Source: Chrysomallon squamiferum (taxonomy: Eukaryota > Mollusca > Gastropoda > Neomphalida > Peltospiridae). Taken from it: a stretch of 60,000 nt of DNA. Location of the stretch: positions 19,771,810-19,831,809 of the forward strand of contig CM022673.1 of NCBI GenBank assembly GCA_012295275.1. Reading direction: 5' to 3'. The notes under the pieces are model-generated. The model worked only from the letters and a program-made list of their open reading frames with translations. It searched no databases and was not told the DNA's origin. Each line of letters begins with the position of its first letter. Position 1 is the stretch's first letter. Below are positions 50,292 through 59,069 of the stretch, one piece after another. The position numbers were made by a program, and so were the translations under genes.

Positions 50292-52563
50292 ATTATTTAG
50301 AACTATTTTTAAAATTTATTTGTTTTTAATGTTACAATGTAAAGTTTAAAAAGTCAACAAAAAATCAAGTAAATGTATCTAATGACTGCACTAAGAGCAA
50401 CACATTGAACATTTAACCAAAACATCATTTAAAATGTGTTTTCTGTAGTGGCACAAGACATACTGATTATTATTTAACTCAGAGGACTAACTCTCTAAAT
50501 GACAGTTTCAATGAGAATTTATATAAAAGTGATTTCTTTGCTGTAGAAAATAAATGTTGAAATATTATTGTACTTGATCTAAATGTATAATAATAAGACC
50601 TCTATTCGTTTCTCTCAGCACGTAAAGATGTACGGTTAGAAATGTAGTGGAACATAAATTACATTCTATCTTCTCTTTCAATATCAAACCGTCTAAAAGT
50701 TTTTATAAGACATTTGACATTACCAGTTCTACATTTACGTAATGTTCCAGTATTTTTTGTTCGCTGTTTTACTTACAATATTCTAATTTAACTTCATGCT
50801 TAAACGTTCTGTACTTAAGTTCTGTAACTGACTCTTTTATCATATTCCATTTGTGTAAGAACTGATCACAAAAATGTTTGGAGGATATTTGTTATCCACA
50901 AGACATTCACACTGACATATGAATATATGATACATTAAATACATTCATCAATACACTTTTCATAAATAATAACCAAGGGCTTGATATAGCATTTGTAATT
51001 TGATTATAGGATGACAACATATATAATACAATTTAGATTCATTACAATTAACAACCTTTACAGTAATTCTTACTGTAATATATATAGGCAATGAATATGA
51101 TCTTAATTAATCAAAGAGCTTGGTGTTGACTTGTTAACATATATATGTATATTTGCAAAACTTGAGATGAAGCCTTTCCATTACATCTAAATGACTAAAA
51201 CCTCAGATTATTATAATCTATATTATAATATTGGTGTTACAATTTTGTCGAACAAATCTAAGTGACTGTTGATAGATAAATTAAATTCTCTACACTGTTT
51301 TTTAAAAACGCAGATCTTGATTTTCAAACTCGATTAATTAAATCTTTCTTAGTATTTATGAGGAATTCAGACTTAAGTAAAAGAAGCCCAGTATATTTAA
51401 CGTCAGTGACAATTTCTATTTTCTTATATATAAAAGCATTTGTTCTAAAATTGTATCTTGGAAAAATAGGTTTCTAAAATGAAATTTTACTAATCATATA
51501 AAAAAAAAAATAGAAAATAAAGATTAAAAATTAAAGGTGATAAATTTTCTCCTCGCTTCAGTCGAAAATTGCAAGGAAAATATTTTGATTTTCAGCCATT
51601 ATGTACATTTCATTATTATTGTCAAACATCTCCCATTAATGTCGTAATTTAATTTAAAAAATGCAATGATTAACGTATTTTCTTAGTAATTCTCTTTAGT
51701 AATTATAATAATTTATGTAATAAAACAATATTATCAGTTTGTAAGGTTTTCCCCCCAGTAATTCAGCTTGATCTGATAATACCGTCAGTCATTTGTTAAT
51801 TACAGATGTATATATTTACACCAACCAATACAAGCATTATATTAGGTCGATAATATATATATAGGAATTACATTTCCTTGAAATCATTGTAAGAATTATT
51901 CCAGTACCCAATACAATATTAACAGAAACTGGTAACAAAATATCTCATCTTGAATTAACATATTCTTTAATAATCATATCACGCATTGTTACTATTCATA
52001 TTTAACATACATCGTTCGTTAGTCAGTATTACTGTCAGAATTTAGTTCCTTAAAATAGTCATAAACTGATGTTCTTTCCACCTCGCCTTGCCTGTTTATA
52101 GTATGGATATGATTCTTTACTGCTATCGTTTAACGTGCTAATCAGTGCTTGCTGTTGTGTAGTATGCACGCGACAGCCTCGCTCACTTGCAAAGCCAGGG
52201 GGCGTGCCTGTCACAGAAAAGAACTGAAGGAAGGAAAACAAGATGTTCTCGTTACGTGGGGATGCAACAAGGGAGTGTAGAGTCGATCGAAGCGTAAGGA
52301 GCTGGTCGTGATGTTTTTTCCTCGCATTTTGATTTTCCAGGATGTCTTCATCATCCTGGTGAAACAGAATGAAGAAACAAAATAAATAAAAAATAAACAA
52401 AAACAGACAACAAAACAAAACAAGCAAGCAAACAAACAAAACTATGAAACAAATAAATACAAAGAGACAACGACGACAATAACAACAACGAATAATGAAA
52501 CTGAAAATAATTTATGGCAATCATAAAAAAATAAATAAATAAATAATAATAAAAATAATGATG

Positions 52564-52601
<38 letters not shown>

Positions 52602-53113
52602 TATATAGAAAAATAAAAATAAAATATTTAAAACACATTTACCTAAATATACGTATATATTTTTAATTGATTTACTATTGCTACTATTATTACTATTAAT
52701 AATTCTTACAACTATTATTAATTATTACTGTTGGTACTTCCTTTATTATTATTATTACTATTACAAAACCTTTTTAATTATTTTGAACGTCAGCTGCAAA
52801 TGAAGAAGGTTCTGGTGGATATGGGCAAAATCGTACGTATTAACTTCAAATAAGCTAATAAGCTAATTGCTATTAATACAATACACTTCATTTCATTGTG
52901 TTCGTTTTGGTTATAAAATAATTATTAAAAGAGACGTTAAAGAAATATTCCTAAAGCAAAAAACAGATATAATAATTATAATTAATGTAATTTATAAATA
53001 CATTTTTCACACTATCTCCCCGTCTGTCTTAGTCTTGGCCTCTGTCTCAGTCTCTGTCGTTCTTTCTCTCAATCTTTCAGACTGTCTTTCTAGGCATTAT
53101 GTCTTGCTCCTTG

Positions 53114-53166
<53 letters not shown>

Positions 53167-54611
53167 TTTGGTATGATGATGACAACGAATATGTGAAAGA
53201 ATACTAGTAAATATATGACGAACATAAATTTGACGAAAACTTATAAGAAAATGAAATTAAAATGGAAATACAACTAAGAACAATATCCATACATGTACCT
53301 TAAAATAAAACTCATTACAAAAATAAATATTAATAAGCAGGTCGTATTAAATAAATAAATCGATTACAAATAAAACATAATATGAATGATGATATTAAAT
53401 TATTCATTATCATCCTATCCAGTCATACATATATGTATTTAAAAACAATTAAATTAAAAAAGAAATATATAAAACTGTTACATATGAAATAGGTGAGACT
53501 AGAAATGTATTATTAACTAGTGATGTCAGTTACTCTATAATCTGATTAAATAAATTATAGAAATAAATACCTCGCAGATCTTCATTTATCTATTAATAAA
53601 TTAAACTTTTACATATAAGACGTAATTTATTTAATAATTAATTGTAAAATAACTAACATCTGCAATAGCTACAATCTGCAAATATGATTGTGTGTCAAGA
53701 ACTAGGGTCAGTCTAAAAAAAATAACTAACCTCATTATACTTCCGACTTCAAACATTTAGTATAGCGCTGTTTGTCTCAACAATAGAAAACAAAGAACAA
53801 AAAACAAAATTCACACGTTTTTATATTACTAGTATAACCATACTCTGCAATGACAAGATAAAATATTTATAAAAGTGGAGTATTCATTACCTGAGAAAAG
53901 AAAAATATTGAATAAATGAATAAATAAACAAATATATCAATAAGAAAAAGAAATGAAAAACTGACTTAAAAATAAATACATTGAAATCGAAAAAGAAAAT
54001 AATAATCATTTATAAAATCATTCAAAGCAGAAAACACTACACACAGATAAAAAAAAAAAAAACATTTTGAAGCTTACATTTATTTTATTTTATTGATTTA
54101 TTTATGTGACAGCGAATGACGATGAAGGTTCGGGTTCTATGTCAGTAACAGAAACAGTTGAAGGTGAGCAGATTTCAGACAAACAACAACAACAACTTAA
54201 ATAGAAAATCAAAGAAATTAAGCTTACATTATCTTAAATCAAAATTTGACTGACATTTTAGTGTCCTGTAATACTCATCCTGATATAATTACATCTAAGT
54301 AGTTTTCAAGAATAATAGCTTAGTTATAATTAGTAATAATATGATTGTATTCTAAAATATTCTTCATAGCTTTATACTTGAGTTTTGTTTCCTGAAATCA
54401 TTTTAGATGTAGAATTCAAAACCTAAATTGTGGTATTTTGTTAGTTACGTAACCAGTTTATTTTTAATGTAGAAGACGAAGAAACATATGACATATCAAG
54501 TAAAATATCAAAACAAGAAAAGAAAAAAGAAAAAGAGAAAAAGAAAACAGATGAAAATTATTACGACAATGAAGAAGAGAATATTGAAGACGGTAATTTA
54601 TTATATTTAAT

Positions 54612-54698
<87 letters not shown>

Positions 54699-55460
54699 GG
54701 TGATGTAATAGATTATTTTATGCTGTAAAGCCAAACCTCGATTACTTGTTGTTTTAAAAAGAAAATATATTTCAGATTAATAACTTTTTTATCATCAGTG
54801 AATGATTTTTTTTTTTAGTTGTTTTCATACATTTTAATGAATATCTTTGGTGTTTGATATTTTAAAGACGATGTTGGCTCTCTGGGATTGCCAATTGGTC
54901 TGGGTATAGGTTGTGCTGTTGCTCTCAGCGTCATAAGCGTTGTTGCTGCACTGCTGTGGATGAAAAGGTCTACTTTCAGAACATTTTGCTTAGTTTTAAA
55001 GAACATTTTCTGAAAAAGCTATCTCAGTCAATCTAAGAATTTCAAGTTAACGCTTATATTAAATGTCTATAGCATGATAATTATGTTAAGCAGAAAGATA
55101 AATCTTTATAAATCTGTATATAATTATGTAGTACTAACAGCATCTAGGGCATTCAGTGAAGCCATTAACAACATTATTTGATTATTCTTTTTCAGAAAGA
55201 AACAAAAGTCACGAGAGTCAAGTGAAGATAACGATGAGAAAAGAGATTGGCCTCCTCACACAGACAAATCTAACAAGAAAGATCGTTCTTCTCGCTCAAA
55301 ACACGGGCCGTCTGGAAACCATAAATCTAAACATCGGTCACGAGATCACAAGTTCAGGAAACACGACAGGAATGGTCGAAAACAAGTAAAGAAACACGGC
55401 ATGTCACGTAAAGAGTCACAAAGAAAAAAAAGTTCAGAAAAAACTCCACTACTTGACTAA
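42146..55460 (+). CDS. Tandem WSC-domain single-pass membrane protein, proteoglycan-like
   Basis: No named orthologue recognised. Exons: 42146-42176 (proposed start), 42423-42482, 43032-43182, 43417-43556, 43904-44066, 44392-44540, 47712-47759, 49221-49268, 49552-49587, 50004-50078, 52794-52832, 54113-54163, 54473-54592, 54868-54967, 55196-55460. These give 491 residues in one frame. Order: weak signal peptide (TSIVLVSLFRLTA, about 13-24); WSC domain 1 (31-127: YVGCY, YKYAALDSAHCGC, CGGPKRLSVY); WSC-like domain 2 (128-231: GCYRLLP, FAALHNGDYCGC, CGAFYRAPYVSIW); acidic linker 232-370 with four Ser-Gly sites; membrane helix 378-401; basic 88-residue tail ending EKTPLLD. WSC domains are known to bind carbohydrate, so a cell-surface glycan-binding receptor or proteoglycan is inferred. 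The first exon is uncertain: it fits by phase only. Confidence 0.8.
42504..42592. repeat. (CT)n then (GT)n microsatellite
   Basis: Starts about 20 nt after the donor of the exon ending at 42482. The CT run is over 60 nt and passes into a GT run. Confidence 0.9.
43032..43556 (+). other. WSC domain 1 (two exons)
   Basis: The exon at 43032 opens with EYVGCYKKEL and ends YKYAALD. The exon at 43417 continues AHCGCSDNSG, a CTDWCKLNPF segment and CGGPKRLSVYKI. Six or more cysteines and the closing CGG..RLSVY are hallmarks of the WSC fold. The two exons join in phase 2, giving serine 81. Confidence 0.85.
43355..43395. repeat. (TG)20 microsatellite
   Basis: Lies inside an intron and ends 21 nt before the exon that starts at 43417, so it takes the usual place of the branch point and polypyrimidine tract. 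Confidence 0.9.
43904..44540 (+). other. WSC-like domain 2 (two exons)
   Basis: Opens GCYRLLPLKPDK, has CIKHCAEAGFTFAALHNGDYCGC across the phase-2 intron (two segments either side of it), and ends CGAFYRAPYVSIWK. It shares the cysteine order and the intron position and phase of domain 1, so the two probably arose by duplication. The usual CGG is CGA here. Confidence 0.75.
44541..47711 (+). other. WSC-domain gene intron, 3.2 kb, with a LINE fossil
   Basis: Separates the WSC domains from the linker exons. Most of it is old minus-strand LINE sequence (separate entry). Because every neighbouring intron is phase 1, an extra short exon here could be missed. Confidence 0.7.
45380..47030 (-). pseudogene. 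Decayed LINE (endonuclease and reverse transcriptase remains)
   Basis: Opposite strand to the host gene. From high to low coordinates: an endonuclease part (SGGLLLTVRV near 46885; FVISTVYIPPEGSPYF near 46750-46800) and then, after a worn or deleted middle, reverse transcriptase pieces: GAWQGETSSFLFLLFLNDLE near 46010-46080, a degenerate active-site region followed by VVLLGDNYDHMQHL near 45870-45920, and LYDSEIWGIENESILERLQ near 45530-45590. Many stops and frameshifts are present. The motif order is that of a non-LTR retrotransposon of the endonuclease-RT type; the clade is not assigned. Confidence 0.7.
48010..48051. repeat. (CA)21 microsatellite after a CT-rich run
   Basis: CT-rich DNA from about 47840 leads into an uninterrupted CA run. 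Open frames across it are low-complexity artefacts. Confidence 0.88.
48390..48825 (+). pseudogene. Fossil of an orphan PIN/FEN-like element gene
   Basis: Plus-strand remains in the intron between the two 48-nt exons. Readable pieces: EFISCELNKQNLNNVISEKL near 48450-48510; VQAAVAASEYQ near 48560-48590 in another frame; AVIGEDIDLLIFVSH near 48592-48636; and an open stretch 48624-48827 ending near GIGKKIFSK. From memory this order (helical stretch, DADxLIVxAA, V.GEDTDLL, GIGK) matches a widespread orphan gene family of molluscs and other invertebrates with a FEN/PIN-like core. Stops and frame changes show it is dead. Confidence 0.5.
48984..49012. promoter_or_regulatory. Twin CRE palindromes with an E-box
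   Basis: Two perfect TGACGTCA sites at 48984-48991 and 49005-49012 start 21 bp apart, about two helical turns. A CACGTG E-box overlaps the first (48990-48995). They lie in an intron about 210 bp before the exon at 49221. CREB/ATF binding is known for this palindrome; a role here is inferred. Confidence 0.5.
49607..49661. repeat. (ATT)18 microsatellite
   Basis: Starts 19 nt after the donor of the 36-nt exon ending at 49587. Confidence 0.9.
50240..50289. repeat. (ATT)n microsatellite
   Basis: Uninterrupted ATT run in the intron after the exon ending at 50078. Confidence 0.88.
52059..52359 (-). other. Unexplained open, GC-richer island; possible antisense exon
   Basis: On the minus strand a strong acceptor (long T/C tract, then TTTCACCAG) precedes GATGATGAAGAC at 52359. 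The frame then runs open for about 99 codons to a TGA at about 52059. The piece starts DDEDILENQNARKKHHDQLL and has no family I recognise. Base composition differs from the AT-rich intron around it. It could be an exon of an antisense transcript, a conserved regulatory element or an inserted fragment. Confidence 0.3.
52564..52602. repeat. (AAT)13 microsatellite
   Basis: Uninterrupted triplet run in the intron before the exon at 52794. Confidence 0.85.
53115..53164. repeat. (TC)25 microsatellite
   Basis: Uninterrupted run in the intron between the exons ending 52832 and starting 54113. That intron (1.3 kb) shows nothing else. Confidence 0.9.
54615..54694. repeat. (TC)40 microsatellite
   Basis: Starts 22 nt after the donor of the 120-nt linker exon (ends 54592). 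In the transcript this is a long UC repeat, the kind of sequence bound by polypyrimidine-tract-binding proteins. Confidence 0.92.
54868..55460 (+). other. Membrane helix and basic cytoplasmic tail
   Basis: The exon at 54868 encodes DDVGSLG and then a hydrophobic stretch (residues 378-401) before MKR. Glycines 377, 381 and 385 form a GxxxGxxxG face, a known helix-packing pattern. The last exon (55196) encodes an 88-residue tail rich in K, R, H and S. It closes with SEKTPLLD, which fits the [DE]xxxL[LI] sorting signal recognised by AP adaptors. Charge distribution favours type I topology, tail in the cytosol. Confidence 0.82.
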
Positions 55461-55599
55461 GAAACTAAATGTCAACGATTAACATAAAGTTTTAGGAAAA
55501 CAGACAGATAACAATCACTTGCATAGCAACTTTGACAGAATACATTAAGAAAATTGGCCGCGTTTGGATCTTGTGAAAGGAATTCTGCAGCGGATCATA

Positions 55600-55605
55600 A
55601 ATAAA
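55600..55605 (+). promoter_or_regulatory. Polyadenylation signal of the WSC-domain gene
   Basis: AATAAA 140 nt after the TAA stop, the first good signal downstream and at a normal distance. Confidence 0.6.
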
Positions 55606-56162
55606 AGTATAATAGAACAATTGGATTTTTTATTACTGTAGCGTCCAGTATAATATAATGTACTTGATAAATAATTCTTGTATTTAAATTAATAGTGCAG
55701 GACAAAGCGCCCGGATGAGATGTTTTCTTCCATGTGAAATCTTTCCTTCCCACCCAAACGAAAAGATGATAAACAAAGGAGATAATTTCTTAGATCCATT
55801 TTACTGTTTTCATCAGGATTTTAGTATAATTCATATAGTATCATCGATATATAACAAAATAGTCATGCCGTTTCACGTGAAACGAACGACATTGATATAT
55901 ATCTTATAATTTTGTTCATAACCTCTTAATTAATTATTTTAATTTTTGTTATTTACCATCCACAACAAATTTCACTTCTGCCTCATTCGTCCTTCAAGGT
56001 CGTTTTTGGTCATAAAGATTTACTGGCACGATGTTAATCCCTGTCATAAAACCTACTGTTATAACGAACTACTACTGTAATTTTTGCACAGTTAATTAAT
56101 TCACTGTTACCAATAACCATTTCTCCACAGTTAATAAACACATTAGAGATTTCCTACATTTT

Positions 56163-56165
<3 letters not shown>

Positions 56166-56244
<79 letters not shown>
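56166..56244. repeat. (AG)39 microsatellite
   Basis: Uninterrupted 79-nt run. The minus-strand open frame through it (LSLSLS) is an artefact. Confidence 0.92.
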
Positions 56245-56249
<5 letters not shown>

Positions 56250-56480
56250 AAAAAACATACCTTTTGCCAAATTAATTTCCATAAACGTATTTTTAAATAA
56301 ATAAAACAAAGGTATTAATGTTGTTTCAGGAATTAACAGTGTCAATAAAGATTTAAAAAGTAAAATAAATGATGATGTTTATGATGATGATGATGATTAT
56401 GATAAAGTTTCCATAGCACTATACTTGTTTTTTCATATACTCATATCATTTGTATAGTTTGCAAAACCATCAAACTCAGA

Positions 56481-56702
56481 TATCACCATCTGTGTAACTC
56501 TCAGATTTAACAAACACAGGTATCACATTCTATGTAACTCGCAGGTTTAACAAACACAGGGATCATGTTTCTTTTAACTCGCAGGTTTAACAAACACAGG
56601 TGTCGCGTTTCTTTTAATTCGCAGGTTTAACAAACACAGCAATCACGTTCTGTGTAACTCGCAGATTTAACAAACACAGATTTCACGTTCAACGAACACA
56701 GG
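56481..56702. repeat. 40-bp minisatellite, 5.5 copies
   Basis: Five full units begin at exactly 56481, 56521, 56561, 56601 and 56641, with a partial sixth from 56681. The unit has a variable first half (type ATCACGTTCTGTGTAACTC) and a nearly constant second half, GCAGGTTTAACAAACACAGG. No length change between units is seen. Confidence 0.93.
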
Positions 56703-57300
56703 TAGAACGTGCGTACATATTAGTAAGTGTGTTTCAAGTGAAAAATTCAAACAATAGTTACTGTGATAATATAGAAGTTTCAAAGTTCTTTATTATTAAA
56801 TAAATAATAACAATAATTATAATACGCTTTCCCTGTTTTTTATCTGAATAATTTCATCTGTCGTTACCACTAATCACAGAATCGCTGTTAAATCCCTGTG
56901 TCATTCGCGTGACAAATTGTTAAAAATAAGATTAAGATTTTCTGCATCACGATTTGTCATCCCTAGATTATTTACAGAATAGGAAGTTGTTTTGCTGTTG
57001 TTGTTGTTTGTATTTTTTTGTATTTTTTTTTTTTAAATTACTTAATTTGTTCTTATTACAAAATGTGTCTAATACTTGTATTAAGTATTGCTAATATCAT
57101 TGTCAGTGACACAGTGATACTTAACAATACTATTAGATACCATTAATGAATTACTGCTATTTTGCATTGACAGAAAGTGATCTTTCTTATAGACAGAATA
57201 TCACATGCCACAGCCTTCGGTAGACCAATCGTTGGTATTGGATAAAATGATGGTCTATAACTAATTAAATTGTTGAATGTATATAATATAACTTTTATTT

Positions 57301-57302
<2 letters not shown>

Positions 57303-57363
<61 letters not shown>
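57303..57363. repeat. (CT)30 microsatellite
   Basis: Uninterrupted run in intergenic DNA. Confidence 0.9.
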
Positions 57364-57367
<4 letters not shown>

Positions 57368-59008
57368 AAAAAAATTCTTATTCTAAATAACGATACATAT
57401 AATTTGAATAAAAGGGTACAAATAATATCTTGCTATGCAGCTAATGTCAAATCATGATGTAACAGACCCATGAAAACAGTCTGTAGAAAAATATCAAATA
57501 AATAAGTTTAATTAATTTAAAAAACAAAAACAAAAAACACAACAGTACCACAGAAATCAATTTCTAAGGAGTTAATTGATAAATTATTTTATGTTGATAC
57601 TAGGAGAGACCTTGACAATATAAATTAGAAATGTAGATGAAATAGAGTCAGCGTTCAAAATATCGTTGTTGTTATTGTAATGATGATGATTTGTGTTTGA
57701 TCATAATTAAATAATAACATTAATTTAATAGTTTTTAATATTTATCTATTTATTTATCTTAAAAAAAAGAAGAAGAAGACGTTAAAATAATAATAATCAT
57801 AATAATTAAATAAAAAAGAAAGAAAAAATTACAAGGAAAGGATTAGGAAATATAATTGTTTAGTCCATTATTACATTATTTCACTCTGTGTACTACTGCC
57901 GTTTGAAATAATGACATCCACACTTTTATTTCAGTTTTTCACTTAAATCATGCCTTACATACATACTTAGATTAGTGCTGTTCCATTTTAAAAAAAAATG
58001 ATAAAAACAACTTGTTAGGGTTTTTTTCTCCAGTGCTCGATCTGTTTATTAACCGGAGGCCCACAAACCAATGATGCATTACCGCAATTTCTTTTGTTAA
58101 TAATATAAAGTTGTTGAATCTTCACCATGTTTTAAATGAGGTCAGCTGAATTAATAATGTGTGTCTATAGTCAACAGGTGAGTGCAACCTGTTACTGTTT
58201 AAACAGAAGAACACAATGGCAAACCATCAAACGGCTGAAAGTGTCACACCAATGGCACGCTTTCGATAATACATCTCAATTAGCCGCAGACAGCAGGAAA
58301 GTGATGATGCCTCCCACAACTACTATTTAGTCATTTAGCTACATCTCTCATTATCTGTGTCGCTTGAACACTGCAATGTATGTGTGTAATTTGACACTCA
58401 TTGTTTGTTATGTAACCGTTATAACACATCCTCATTTTTTCGTAAAGAATGTTATTATCTGGAATATTTGGGATGAGGAGTGTTTTCATGGATTCATTTC
58501 CAAAGCCAGAAAAGGCTATTCAGAAAATGAAATTCAGACTTTCGAACATATATAGAAAGATATTCAAGAAAATAATGTAAACAAATCTGCGTATATAAAT
58601 AATAAGGACATAATTCCTTACAATTGATGACTAGAATGATTCAGTAGATATTGGTGATATAATAAATTAGTATTCAGAACTCTATAACTAAAGCTGATAT
58701 ATATAAAATCTGAATGTTAATTAATAAATAGTGTTTTGGTCCCCTTTTTTTTTTTTTTTTTTCGGCCACGAAAAATTAATTTACGATGTTCCAGCACTCG
58801 TTTCATGCTTATATGCTTACGGTGAAGTCTGTGTTCTTACACTTGAGACATAAGTGGGGTCACTCTAACTGAAAATAATTATGATACTATTGGTAAGTTA
58901 TCTGTTCTCAATACCGCATGATATATTTATCTCGACAGGCTGTGACACCATATTATAGTTATGATTAACTTGTAATGGTAGAGTTATTTATTAAATATTA
59001 ACGAATAT

Positions 59009-59014
<6 letters not shown>

Positions 59015-59068
<54 letters not shown>
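59015..59068. repeat. (TA)27 microsatellite
   Basis: Uninterrupted TA run in intergenic DNA. Confidence 0.9.

Positions 59069-59069
<1 letters not shown>

Larger units (their letters stand above)
50079..52793 (+). other. WSC-domain gene intron, 2.7 kb
   Basis: AT-rich apart from a clearly less AT-rich island at about 52070-52360 that is open on the minus strand (separate entry). It also holds two triplet microsatellites. Confidence 0.7.
47712..54592 (+). other. Linker cassette: seven symmetric phase-1 exons
   Basis: Exons at 47712 (48 nt), 49221 (48), 49552 (36), 50004 (75), 52794 (39), 54113 (51) and 54473 (120) all start and end in phase 1 and have lengths divisible by three. Any of them can be skipped without breaking the frame. 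They encode an acidic linker. Four hold Ser-Gly: TITGSGTIG, TDEGSGGGD, NEEGSGGYG and DDEGSGSMS. The last three have the acidic neighbours expected of glycosaminoglycan attachment sites. The 120-nt exon has a lysine-rich run and then NYYDNEEE, which could be tyrosine-sulphated. Confidence 0.78.

Noticed and set aside
53115-53196. Serine/leucine-rich open frame
   Set aside because: It is a translation of a TC microsatellite. The same holds for frames at 47736-48092 and 56154-56345.
56481-56702. CRISPR-like array
   Set aside because: The spacer-like halves are diverged copies of each other, the unit is 40 bp in an animal genome and there are no cas genes. It is a minisatellite.
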